From Schistocerca nitens (Eukaryota; Arthropoda; Insecta; Orthoptera; Acrididae), in NCBI RefSeq assembly GCF_023898315.1, contig NC_064619.1:498080594-498144593 (forward strand): DNA of 64,000 nucleotides, in the 5' to 3' direction. Positions 45,446-56,584 of this stretch are shown piece by piece. The position numbers were made by a program, and so were the translations under genes. Positions within the stretch are counted from its first letter, which is position 1. Every line of letters starts with the position of its first letter. Under the pieces are notes generated by a model. The model did not search any database. It worked only from the letters and a program-made list of their open reading frames with translations, and was not told where the DNA came from.

Positions 45446-48264
45446 GAGGAGTGCTGTCCACCACCTCTACAACAACATCCAAACCTCTCCCACATCCCCT
45501 CATAGCTAAAAAAAGCTGTATCACAAACCTACTACACTTATTCCACCCTCCAAAACTCCCTCGCACCAACACCCAGAATCCAGAACCTAAACAGACCTGA
45601 AACCCGGTCGTGAATCTTTCCACCAGAAGCATTATCCTCACATTAATATCAGTCCTTTCCAAAGGCCTCACCTTTTGTCCCACTCCCAAATTCAGTCATG
45701 CAGGGCTTGTTAAAGATTTTCTCACTTTCTCCCGGTCCCTATAGTGGAAACACTTTTTCGCCAACAACCCTACCAATCAGACTCAATCAAGAACCGATGT
45801 TGATCCCTGCCTGACTCAGTTCACTCCTCCATCCAACTGTGATCTACCTCCACAGCTCCCCAACTCACCCCTATAAACTTTCCATAATTTCTTAACCAAG
45901 AACCTTGTCTCACTATCATTCACCAAATCCCTCAACACGTAAACTAACATTACATCTGCAGAAAGTATCACAGTCCACCATCTTAAAACTGATTCCGACC
46001 TCATAATAATATCTGGAAGAAGGACTCTGCCAGCTGTCAGATACATCCACCAATAAGTCTTACCACAATTACTACATTACAGAAATCCACCTGGATCTCA
46101 TCCACTCCTCAAATCGTTAGGCCCATCTCAGAACATGTCTTCGAAGCCCATCTCTCTGTTCACCCCTATGACTCCCCCGCACTCCTACCTTCTACACACT
46201 TGCTAAAGCCCATAAACCCAACCACTCCGGACACCCCATTGTGGATGGTAACCGTGCCCCCAGACAGAATCTCTGCTCTCGCAGACCAACACCTTCAACC
46301 TATTACCTACCCTCCTCTATAAAAAATACCGACCATTTCCTCCAATGACTATCCACAGTTCCTATCCCTTTATCACACAGTGCCCTGCTCGTCACTATTG
46401 ACACCACCTCCCTGTAACTAATATCCCTAATGCCCATAGCCTTAACATTATTGAACACTACCTTTCCCACAACCTGACAGATTCCAAACCAACAGCCTCC
46501 ACCCTAGTCGCCATGACCAACTATATCCTCACCCACAATTACTTTTCCTTTGATGGCATTACCTACAAACAAATCTGAGGTACGGTTATGGGCACCTGCT
46601 AGTCACGGGTCACCTAGAGGAATCCTTCCCTAGCACCCAAAATCCTAATCCCCCCACCTGGTTCAGATTCGTGATGACATCTTTGCGACCTGGATTGAGG
46701 GTGAGGGCAGCCTATCCACATCCCTCCTGAACCTCAACAGCTTCTCCCCCATTTGCTTCACCTGGTCTTACTCAACCCACCAAGCCACATTCTTAGATGT
46801 GACCTCCAGCTCAATGATGGCTACATCAATACCTTTGTCCATATCAAACCTACTAGCCACCAGCAAGACCTCCACTTCGACAGATGCCACCCGTTCCATA
46901 CCACGAAGTCACTGCCATACAGCCTAGTCATCCATGGTCGTCGCACCTGCTGTGACAAGTGGTCCTGTTCAAAATATACCGAGAGTTTCACTGAAGCCTT
47001 CACAGACCACAATTATTCTCCCAACCTTGTACAAAAACAAATCTCCTGTGCCTTATATTTCCAGTTTCCCAGCACCTCCCAAAGTCCCACTGTTCGGCCA
47101 CAGAGGAGCATTCCTCTCGTAATTCAGTGCCCTTCAGGACTGGAGCAACTGAATTACATTCTCTGCCAGGGTTCCGACTACCTCTTGTCATTATCCTTCC
47201 CATCCCTCCCACAGTGGTATTCCGCCATCCACGGAATCTATGCAATATACTCATCCTTCTCTACACAACCCATGTTCCCAACCCCATATGTCATGGCACG
47301 TATCCCTATAATAGAGCTAGATGCAAGATCTTTCCCATACATCCTCCACCCACCACCTACTCCAGTCCGGTCACTAACATCACCTATTCCATCAAAGGCA
47401 GGGCTACCTGTGAAACCAGTCACGTGATCTACAAGCTAAGCTACAATCACTGTGCAGCATTCTATGTGGGCATAACAACCAACAAGCTGTCTGTCTGCTT
47501 GAATGGTCACCAACGAACTGTCACCAGGAAAAAACTGGACCACCCTGAAGCTGAGCATGCTGCCCAACATGACATTCTTGATTTTAATGACTGATTCACA
47601 GCCTGTTCCATATGGATCCCACCCACCAACACCAGCTTTTCTGAATCGCGCAGGTGGGAACTTTTCCTGCAATACAGTCTATGTTCCCATAAACCTCCTG
47701 ACCTCAATCTTCATTAGTCATTGTCTTCACCCATCCATCCCCTTCCCTGTTCCCATTCCAGAATTACACAGCCCTCATTTCACCATCGCACTCAATCTTT
47801 TTAACTGTCTCCTTTTCCACTACCCCCCTCCCCATCCCCTTTGCCCTGCCCTCCGCCTAACTTCCCGACCTCACACAGCATACTTACCCTCTCTCCATCT
47901 CATCCCTGTGTGCTCCCTATCAGCACTTTGCTGCCCACTAACAATCCTACTTTCCCTCCCCATCCCTGCCCAAGCCTCATCCTTACTCCCACCCAGTCGC
48001 CACTCCCATCATGCACTGGTGCTGCAACTCACAGTGTGGCTTCAGTTGGCAGAGACTGTACATGGGTGTATGAGTTTTGCGCACGCGCGTGTCTGTGTGT
48101 GTGTGTGTGTGTCATCTATTTTTGACGAAGGTCTTGCTGGCTGAAAGCTTATTTGTGACAGTCTTTTTGTTGTGGCTATCTGCGACCCAACATCTCTGCA
48201 ATTTGATGAGTAGCAACTTCTTTTCATAATATTGTTAAATTCCATCCTGGATTTTCCATTATTT
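45446..48264 (+). mobile_element. Penelope-like element, plus strand
   Basis: RT-region coding runs from about 45446 to 46980 in broken frames, with FTWSYSTHQATF-like residues near 46755 (Ser/Pro-rich linker FTEAFTDHNYSPNLVQKQIS at 46985). The stretch 47127-47594 is open and holds NRARCKIFPIHPPPTTYSSPV, then HVIYKLSYNHCAAFYVGITTNK and RKKLDHPEAEHAAQHD, the GIY-YIG nuclease with its Cys/His pattern. The pyrimidine-rich 3' part contains a short TG tract (about 48090-48111) and ends at 48264 with CATCCTGGATTTTCCATT. 5'-truncated and broken several times. Confidence 0.8.
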
Positions 48265-48278
48265 AATTATAAAAACAA

Positions 48279-48735
48279 GTGGACATGAAAAAATGCACTA
48301 CACTGTTGTTCTGTCATGTTGCACTGACGGTGCTGAACTTAACTCACTGATCATTTTCAACTGCAAAACAATGCCAAAAACTTCTGAAATAATGCCAGGT
48401 GTTGTTGTTCACGTATGTGACAAGGGTTGGATGGGTGAGGCTGGTATGAGGCTATGGATTAAGAGAGTGTAGGAGAAAAGGAAAGATGCTTTGTTGAAGA
48501 AAAGTTCTCTTCTTGTGCTAGATCAGTCTAGTAGTCATTAGAAAAATCCCCTGAAAGAAAAATTACCACAGGAAAATATAGAGCTTGCTGTTATTCCGGG
48601 AGGACTTGCCTCACAATTGCAACCTCTTGATGCCTCGATAAATAAACCACTTTAAGTGTATATGAGAGGGGAATGGAACAAATGGATGATGGATGAAACT
48701 CAACATAAATTCACGCCAAAGGGAGCTTTAAACCC
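48279..48735 (+). pseudogene. pogo-like transposase, DDE-domain piece
   Basis: Beginning directly after the PLE target duplication, the frame reads SGHEKMHYTVVLSCCTDGAEL, cut here to its first part, then IMPGVVVHVCDKGWMGEAGM (near 48382), LLVLDQSSSH (second catalytic Asp, near 48512), and IELAVIPGGLASQLQPLD near 48580. The last is the hallmark IPGGLTxxLQPLD motif of pogo-superfamily DDE_1 domains. NKWMMDETQHKFTPKGALN near 48675 closes the recognisable part. A few stops are present. The domain is truncated shortly afterwards. Confidence 0.88.
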
Positions 48736-48769
48736 ATCTACAACCAACCACCCACAAAACACCCCACAT

Positions 48770-49535
48770 ATATATAAATTTTCTGATGGATAAGGTGAGC
48801 AGTAAGTCATCGTTGTATGAATATAAGAGGATACAAGATGACTTTGACAAAATTTCTATATGGCATGACAAATGGCAGCATGTTCCAAATGTAGGAAAAT
48901 GCACGTTATTGCAGATTATGTGGAAAAACAACCCTGTTCGAATAAAGTATTGGTGATGTGCTACTTGACACTCAAGATAATTAAATGCTTAGGCAAACAG
49001 TTGTGAAGCAACATGAATTGGAACAATTATGTAAGGTCAGTAGTAGGGAAGGCAAATGGAGGAAATGGGAAAATTTTAGAAAAAGTTTGCTCATCTATAA
49101 AGGAGAATGTGTACAGAACACCAGTGCAACCCATTCTTGCATACTGTTTGAATGTTTGAGTTTTCCACCAGATCAGATTGGAGAAATACACTGAAGTGAT
49201 TAAGAGAGATGATGCTAGATTTGTTACCAGCAGGTTCCATTAACATGTGACTATTACATAAATGCTTCATGAACTCAAATGGTGGATGCAACACTATTGA
49301 GAAAAACTATAAATAGCTATTTGAGGCTGACTGCTGAATGATTCTACTGCCAGAAATTACATTTTGTGTAAAGACCACCAAGACAAGATAATAGAAATTA
49401 GGGTTCATGTATAGACATATAGACCATCATGGTTCCATAATCCCACTTACAACTCAAACAGTAAAGTTGTGATACAAGGTACTGTCCAGTGTGCACCATG
49501 TGACAGGGGGAGTATGCAAGTAGATGTAGATGTAA
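48770..49535 (+). mobile_element. LINE 3' fragment with GTAGATGTA tail
   Basis: It starts just after the RT catalytic box: LQDD-like IQDDFDKISIWHDKWQ and FNVGKC-like PNVGKC near 48830-48900, then KANGGNGK and ILAYCL near 49135, EVIKRDDARFVTSRF near 49195, and LHELKWW near 49268. It ends with GTAGATGTAGATGTA near 49520-49535. 5'-truncated, decayed, and related to the 2686-5404 family by its tail. Confidence 0.7.
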
Positions 49536-50576
49536 CAAAACATCGGAAAAGCACTGCTCGACCTCTGTACAAAGATGCACCAACGGGCAACACATCAAAC
49601 GAAGAAAAGACTGCAACTGTCCCAACAGTTTTAGTGCACACTGTTCATTATGTTATCAACCAGAAAACCCATATCAACAATTTTTCTTCTGCTGTCTTTT
49701 CTAAGGCAGGCAGTTGCATTTTCTGGCACTTCAATCTAAAATAATTTCTATTTTCTTTTTTCCGCTAATTTAGCCTACATATCCATTTTCACAGCTGTCA
49801 TTACATGTATAAAATTCCAAAGATGAGCATCTTACTTCTGTGAAAGCCATTGGAGTTCATAGCACTGTCATTTTGTTATTCTGTCATTTCAGAGTTGTCA
49901 TTTTGCTCAAATATTCATCAATACAATTACCACTGAGCAATGTAAACAAAGTTTTATGTTGCAACAAGATACAGATTTCATTCTAGTTTTACTATTAGGC
50001 CTAATAATTTTGGAACAGCTTTGTCCTTACTTTGCTGTAAATGAGTATCGTTAGTGTTTTCTTAACAAGTTTCTCGTGGTTTTTGTGTGTTGTTAACTTT
50101 CTTTCTCACTCTCTCTCTTTTAGAAATCAATATTTTTGAAAAAAATATTTACCATGGAGACAAGTAGTTTCGACATCACTATCTTTTCCTCTATGTAATT
50201 TATATTTATTAATTTCATCTTGCAATAAATTACTTACATTTTCTGCAGTTCTGTTTCTAACATAACTTGTTTGTTGAGACAGTCAGTCAGTGTTAACATA
50301 TCTATGCTGCACTTGTCTTCCCTTATGCACAGGTTAAATGTATCATCTTCTATTCACATATGTTATCTTATTACAAATTCAAATAATCTTCTTACAGAAA
50401 AAAATATCGCTCTTCATCTTCTCTATGATCTAAAAACATTTTTCATCATTGTTTTGTTAAAATTTAGACAAATGTTATACAGTACAATCATGACCAGAAA
50501 CAAATGACCAAGTGAGCACGACTCCGAACTGCCCGTTTCCTGCATCCTCAAGCATGAACCACATTTGCTGCCACTT
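49536..50576. other. Unassigned AT-rich region
   Basis: No gene or repeat recognised. Confidence 0.4.
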
Positions 50577-50582
50577 ATCCAC

Positions 50583-50916
50583 AGAAGAATGCTGAAGATT
50601 AGATGGGTAGAACACATAACTAATCAGGAGGTATTGAACAGAATTGGGGAGATGAGGAGTTTGTGGCACAACTTAACTAGAGGAAGGGATTGGCTGGTAG
50701 GACATGTTCTGAGACATCAAGGGATTACCAATTTAGTACTGGAGGGCAGTGTGGAGGGTAAAAATCATAGAGGGAGACCAAGAGATGAATACACTAAGCA
50801 GATTCAGAAGGATGTAGGTTGCTGTAGGTACTGGGAGATGAAGAACCTTGCACAGGATAGAGTAGCATGGAGAGCTGCATCAAACCAGTCTCAGGACTGA
50901 AGACCACAACAACAAC
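50583..50916 (+). mobile_element. Short 5'-truncated RTE-like LINE
   Basis: It keeps only the last about 335 bp of the family at 26219-28441: RRMLKIRWVEHITNQEVLNR, GHVLRHQGITNLVLEG, HRGRPRDEYTKQIQKDVGC, then the GGACTGAAGACCACAACAAC terminus. The frame is open from 50577 to 50900. ATCCACA at 50577-50583 and 50917-50923 may be a 7-bp target duplication. Confidence 0.88.
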
Positions 50917-50923
50917 ATCCACA

Positions 50924-52039
50924 AATATTTTGTCAATTGTTCATCAGTTTTCAAACTCAATATCATTTATTGAAAGAAACTGAAAACAATAAAAACATAC
51001 AAAAACTTATTTTTACAAATTATTAAACAATAATACACTTGGTGAAAAAATTGAATAAAGAGTCACCTACATTTTCCAATAATGGAGGAAAACACAATAA
51101 AAGAACACACACCAAATTAATTTCAATTTAACGTGTGATAGCTCATTCTTCGAAGATTATTTTAGGAACTTTAGATATCATTTTACCTTTACGTGATATT
51201 CAATGTAATGTTGAACCATTTAAAAAAACCTTAGAAATTTACGTATAGGCCTACATTTGTTCCCCCACACTAGTAGTTTTCTTATAAGTATTACACATTG
51301 TTTTCAGTGTTAAAGATTCAAAACTTTACTTTGAAACACCATAAAATTGGGAGAGGTGGGGGAGAGGGAGAGGGGGAGCAGGAGAGGAGGGAGGGGGGAA
51401 AAGAGAGAGGGAGGATGGAGAAAGTATTTTCATGAAAGTTTGTGAAGATGGGTGAAAAAATGTTTATTTTGGTTGAAATGACATGGAATGACCTCTTTCA
51501 CTTTGTTGACTTCATTTATGTCACTTTCTCACTCATGAAATTACATTATTCACAGTTCTTGACAGTGCTGCGTCAGAGCAGCTTTGGTACAGCAACACAG
51601 GCTATCTGCCCAGATTTAAGATTACATGATCATCTTTAGTTGAGTTGATTAATTAACACTGTATTGATAATTGTATATAATGGAGTTACATCATTGTATG
51701 AATCGTCACTGGCAATTTCTGCAGTGGAGTACTGAAATATTTTTTTTATTGATTGATGATATTAGGAACTATGACAACTACCAATACATCATTCACAGTG
51801 TGAAGTGGTGCCACTGGCAAGGAGGGTGGTGGAAGCAAAAACTCTAGTGGTACTACACTACTTGCAAAATATGCTGAATGTGAATTAACAATTACTAACA
51901 CCATCTTTCGGCAAAACAATCACTTCAAAAGATCACGGCAGCACCCTAGATTGTAGCAATATAATCTCATATCTGACTATGTAATTGTCCTTAAGATGTA
52001 TATGATATTTTCACCACTAAAAATGACAGGACACAATGA
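50924..52039. other. Unassigned region with a purine-rich tract
   Basis: The stretch 51350-51422 is almost pure G/A (AGGGAGAGGGGGAG type). The rest is AT-rich without recognised features. Confidence 0.45.
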
Positions 52040-53765
52040 CTATTGGGCAGATCACTGACTTATTAGACCCACCGTGTATTTGTCACTATCTGACCAAAAT
52101 GATAAACACACATTTGATACTGGGAAGTTTATAGTTAGAATATTCCTCACATTACAAGAAAGAGCTTCATCAGACACTGGGTATGGGATGTCATCGTGAT
52201 GCAACACAACACTGGGAGAATTTGACGGTCACTATTTTGGGTGTCCCCAAAGAAACATTAGAATATAAGACCAGGGAGTATCAGGAGGGTTTGATGAAAA
52301 TGATGATGACATTGAAGCACTGATCTCAGAGAAGATCAAAGCCTTGTAAAGATGCTGAAAGGACATGAACTTCATCACTAAGAAAGAAGTCTTTCGTCTT
52401 GCCAACGAAAATTTAAAAAGAAATCATGTATGCTGAAGAATGTAGATATAAGAGCTAAAGAGGTACAATATCTAACAGGCAAAGATATGCAATAATATTT
52501 TCAAGCCACAAACACAATTTATGGTCCAGCTATCACTGGTAGAAAACCACTGTGGTCCAATGACAAGTGTACACTTCAAAAATATCAATGCTCCCTCGTG
52601 AATATGTGGAAGCATCATTTTGAAGACCAGGAATCAGTTATTGATGAACAAATGTATGATATTATACAAAAAGTACCCACCAAAGAAGATAACTCCCTAT
52701 CACCATTAAATGAAGTTAAGTATGCTGTCAATCAAGCAAAGCAACACAAGGCCACGAGTTCTCATGCTATACCAATGGAAGCTCTCAAATAATGTGCTGA
52801 GGAACTCATAAGACACATAGGCCTACATGAACAAACTGTCAAAATCTGGAACACTGAACTGCCTCCCGATTTCAGAAATAGTCTGGTGGTTCCCACATTT
52901 AAGAAAGAAGACTGCAATAACTACTGTGGAATATCTTTGCTGTCTGGCTTGGAAAGAGCTAATTACTCAAATTCTCGCAAATTGTAATATATCCTTAGTC
53001 GAAAAATTACTACTATAGAACCAGTGAGTCTTCGGGCTTTCTAGAGGAACCACATATGTGGTATTCACAGATCGTCTGCTTCAGGAAAAATACGGGAACA
53101 AAACAGGAGGCCATACATTGCCATTATTGACCTCACTAAGGCATCTGACTCTGTAAACCAAGAAGTTTTATGAAAAATCTTAGATCTATATAGTTTTTCA
53201 CAGAAATGCTTTGTCATGTCACAATTGCTCTACACAGATACGACAGCAGCTGTCATTAGTAACGATTCTGGTGGTAGGCCAATCCGTATCAAGAAATATT
53301 GGTGTTAAGTAACGGTGCATGATTGCCACCAAATTATTTTCCTTCTATGTTATGACTACCAGGCAGTTAGCTAAAGATGATCTCCCCCAAGGAATGCGGT
53401 TAACTAACAGAATGGATGGGAAGCTGTTTAATTTGAGCTGTTTAAATGTAAGGAATATAACATTTTCTGCAGTATTATTTGAGATACAACATGCTGATGA
53501 CAATGCAGCTGTAGCTCAGTTCGAAGAAGAACTAGTGTTAATTCGGAATGACTTCTCTGCAGCATAGAAAATGAATGGCCTCAAACTGTATACTAGCAAA
53601 AACGAAAATCTTTAACCAACCCCTACCTTGGGAAGGGGGGAAAAAATATCGCCATCAATAGAATGATTTTTCAAGACGTTAACCCCTTCCCTTACCTTGG
53701 CAGCATCCTCTCATCAGGTGCAAATATAGATCTGGAAATTCAACTGAACGTATTGCAACATTAAT
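52040..53765 (+). mobile_element. Decayed LINE (endonuclease-RT type), 5'-truncated
   Basis: Scattered frames follow the order of a widespread animal LINE endonuclease-RT. The sequence starts at DHCLIR (end of the endonuclease, near 52050), then FDENDDDIEALISEKIKAL near 52290, a linker with an INTIYGP-type residue near 52510, and MWKHHFEDQESVIDEQ at 52601. RT parts follow: IIDLTKASDSVNQEVL near 53120, GMRLTNRMDGKLFNLSCL near 53391, a QHADDNAAVAQ catalytic box near 53490 and FPYLGSILSSGANID near 53690. It differs from the other LINEs in the window. Clade not determined; RTE-like is my best guess. Many stops. Confidence 0.78.
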
Positions 53766-54014
53766 ATGCACGTACACAGTAATGGAAATTCATCATTAGT
53801 ATTCCATTTAAAAAGTACCGCTCCAAGTGATTGTACTACGACGTGACGGAGAATTACGTACGCTATTTAAGTTCTATACATTATGTAAACCTCAAAATAC
53901 ATACCTGACAGTGACGTGTAATCACTTAAATGACAATTTGTTATTTCCTCCTTACCACGCTGAATTGTTTCATCCACCATTTAAACAGTAAACAAATACG
54001 ATAAACACATTGTG
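53766..54014. other. Unique sequence upstream of the candidate host exon
   Basis: No repeat recognised. It contains two TGACG-type motifs (near 53841 and 53912) that could be CRE-like, but short motifs like these occur by chance. Confidence 0.4.
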
Positions 54015-54104
54015 CACCATATCGATGGATGACATCGACTGCTACTGTGCGATTCTTGAATATTTGGATTTTGTCGATAGTTGTCAAACCTCAGCATCAT
54101 CAAA
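54015..54104 (+). promoter_or_regulatory. Possible promoter/5' UTR of the host gene
   Basis: Two motifs close to the DRE consensus TATCGATA, seen in housekeeping promoters of insects, lie at 54019-54026 (ATATCGAT) and 54072-54079 (TGTCGATA), 80 and 26 bp before the ATG. No TATA box is obvious. The start context TCAAAATGG is good. The assignment rests on position and motif similarity only. Confidence 0.35.
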
Positions 54105-54161
54105 ATGGAAGAAGCAGGAGCTGTAGGGTGCTCACACTACAAGAGAAAATCAAAATTCGTT
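54105..54161 (+). CDS. Candidate first coding exon of an RCHY1 (Pirh2)-like RING/CHY zinc-finger gene
   Basis: ATG at 54105 opens 19 codons, MEEAGAVGCSHYKRKSKFV, ending in a perfect GTAAGT splice donor at 54162-54167 (phase 0). The GCxHYKRxxKFV pattern is how the CHY zinc finger of RCHY1 proteins begins, where it continues with a PCC motif in the next exon. RCHY1 is a RING-type ubiquitin ligase acting on p53 and other targets. Position 16 is Ser where the human finger has Cys; I believe some insect homologues also lack Cys there but cannot confirm it. The surrounding 2.7 kb are free of recognised transposons, unlike the rest of the window. I saw no second exon downstream, so the gene would continue past 64 kb. 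Nineteen residues are weak evidence alone; the match plus start context plus donor make it likely. Confidence 0.6.
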
Positions 54162-56533
54162 GTAAGTTTTTTATGTTGTGACTGTATATTTAATGCTAAA
54201 TGATTATCTAGAACGAAGTGCATGTAATTTACATTTTACTGAAAAAAATTGTGGCTTCAATATGATGAAGGCATAAAAAAAACTTTCTTTGATTATTCGT
54301 AAATTGGGTTCTCTTTTCTTCTTTCCGTGTTGCTCTTGCGATCTACTGTGGGAAATTTCGTGTGTGTGTGTTTAATGTGAAAACATATTCACTGTTCAGT
54401 TTAAATTGTGTCGTCTGACGTGTGTGATTACGCGCGCTATGTGGATCAGTTTCTTATACCAGTCTTGGTTTCTTACGTGTATCAATATGCGGGTGTTTTG
54501 TCAAATAGGTGTTAATTTTATTTAGTTTTGTTTTATTTTTCAAGGCGTATAATCTTTACCTAATTTCAGACATGTGATTGAGCTAATTATGTTTGCCAGA
54601 TTTGCACAGGAAACAGCTGTGTGCTGCTGCTAGGAAGCAGATGCCTGAGAACAAACTGATTTGAGAAAGACATAGCTAATATTTGCCGCAAAAGATACGC
54701 GCAATATCCTGTTAAATCCTTCGTTATTGTGAGCATATCAGTTCCTTGGCATATTTTTATGATGTCATATAATCCACTCCACTTGGATATACAGTATACA
54801 GACAAGTTAAAAAGGGCTCACAGATTTCGTATGAGACTTTGTATTTTGTTTGTGTGATTGCTGTTGTGGGCAATGTATCACATGTGTTATGGCAGTGGCA
54901 GCTAGTTAAATAAAGGAAAAATAAATCATCCCCATATCTAAGTGCAGTGCTGAATTTGTCATATATTTGTTTTCTAACTTAATGGCTGAACATTTGTTTC
55001 CAATTTTTATTCTACACACATTACTCAAGGGATCAAAGAAAAACTTCCATATTGCTCCGTTTTTAATTGAAGTAGCCAAATTGTAGTTCTTTTTCTCTCT
55101 TGGTTATGAGGTGATGCAGTATGAAATAGGTATTTTTTTTATATTTTTCAATTGCATTATTTTGTTGACAGTAACCTAAACAGTTGTGTGCTTTAATTCT
55201 TATTAACTAAGTTCCATAGTTTTTGTGTGTAATGTGACTGGATGTGCAAATATGAAGGAAATTATGTTTGTCAGTGGATGATTTCAGAGGCAGTAAAGTG
55301 AAAGTATAACATTACCAGCTCTGTAACACAGGTTTGGCAGAAATGTGGAAAACTTTTTACCTAGATACATTGCCCTAACAGACCAAATCTAGTTGCTATA
55401 TCTATGTAAGAAATCCTTCAGCAGTTGTGATATGAAATGAAAGTGTGTTGAGCACAATCACATAGAACAGCTAGTGGGTAGTTATATGAGCATTGTACGT
55501 CGGCTAAAGTTCACAACGGGCTGCTCATGCACAGTTGTTGGCTACAATCCAATTGCCTAGTTTGTATTTGTTAATTGAAAGACAAGATAGTACACATAGG
55601 CTACTCCGTTTCAAATCGGATGAAAAGTGAGAAAACTTACCTAATTTTTTAAATCATAAATAAATTTTACATATGTCAATTACTGTAAAAAAACTGTCAA
55701 AGTTATCTCCTAAATCTTTACTAGTCTGAGTTATAATTCAGTAAAGTTTGCTTTAACTAAAGAACCTTATATCAGATTTTGGTGAACTACAGTTCATTTT
55801 GAAACTGAATATCTGTTGTTGACGCAGGTATATAACATAACATAACAATAATTTATACATTTGTAAGTACCTTTTATTCATGATGTATTAATCATAACCA
55901 CAGTTTTCATAAAGATGAAACTTACATAGGGTTCATCTCCTTTTATTATACATTGACTTCAGTTTTAAGTGTTATGGAGCATATTGTTGGAAGTATGGAA
56001 AAAGTGATTAAATTATAAATATTAAATCTGCACTGTACTTAGCTTGAATGGGCTGCAGTTAAACAGCAGGGCGTCCAAGAACAGTCACATCATAATTCAT
56101 GGCTATTGTTGCAGCTTTTGTTTACTTTTTATTTTATTTCATTTTTTCTACAGATCTTAATTAAATATGCTGTAAAAAGTTTAGGAATACAGTGTTTAAA
56201 TCAAATGCTGAACTATGGTATAATTTTTATTCAATTTAAAATTTTAGCTCAGAAAAAAATAAGAAAAGTTGTGAAATTTAACATTAAATTTAAGTTCTAA
56301 CAATACCACTTAAATATGACCTCAAACTAACAATATTACCTTCATTTTGAATTTTATTTAAGAATTTTTTACTTTGTATGGTTTCCGAGTATTGAGGAAG
56401 CATGAAAACCCTGCCTTTTAAATGTGTTTTTCATGCTTCTTGATGCTTCATGCTGTTAATTCTCGTGAAATGGCAGCATAGGAAGCAAGTGGGCGCCATC
56501 CCGCACCCCAACCCTCAGTTCGCAGGAAAAGTA

Positions 56534-56534
<1 letters not shown>
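54162..56534 (+). other. Likely start of intron 1; AT-rich, no repeats recognised
   Basis: It begins with GTAAGT. No exon-like frame, no recognised mobile element. The composition is strongly AT-rich, as expected of an intron. The absence of transposons over 2.3 kb is notable for this window. Confidence 0.5.

Positions 56535-56581
<47 letters not shown>
56535..56581. repeat. (TG)n microsatellite
   Basis: About 23 TG units immediately left of the PLE foldback. Confidence 0.95.

Positions 56582-56584
<3 letters not shown>

Larger units (their letters stand above)
39112..48264. mobile_element. PLE composite, 14-bp target duplication
   Basis: The repeats AACTATAAAAACAA (39098-39111) and AATTATAAAAACAA (48265-48278, one difference) bracket 9.15 kb. 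The coding sense of the interrupted pogo transposase reads straight across the target site, which confirms a single net insertion point. From left to right it contains a minus-strand PLE, a mariner-like element, an unassigned 0.4-kb piece, an internally deleted minus-strand PLE, and a plus-strand PLE. Both outer edges are PLE 3' ends in inverted orientation. Confidence 0.85.
32151..48740 (+). mobile_element. pogo-like DNA transposon split by two later insertions
   Basis: Three plus-strand pieces belong together in order: 32151-32736, 38698-39097 and 48279-about 48740. Each break coincides exactly with a target duplication, so the insertions came later. The left end (ACCATATTTTATGGACTATA from 32153) is the type of terminal sequence seen in pogo-related elements. 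The expected inverted partner is not present on the right, where the sequence runs into a LINE tail near 48750-48770, so the right end is lost. Without the insertions the element is about 1.4-1.7 kb. Confidence 0.8.

Noticed and set aside
39112-48264. Reading the terminal inverted PLE ends as LTRs of a retrovirus-like element
   Set aside because: The ends are inverted, not direct, and the coding parts are PLE RT and GIY-YIG nuclease with no gag, protease, integrase or envelope features.
49469-49744. 91-codon frame overlapping the LINE tail
   Set aside because: Begins inside the GTAGATGTA tail and has no domain.
55000-56300. Possible second exon of the RCHY1-like gene
   Set aside because: No PCC or CRxCHD-type sequence with a 3' splice site was found in this interval.
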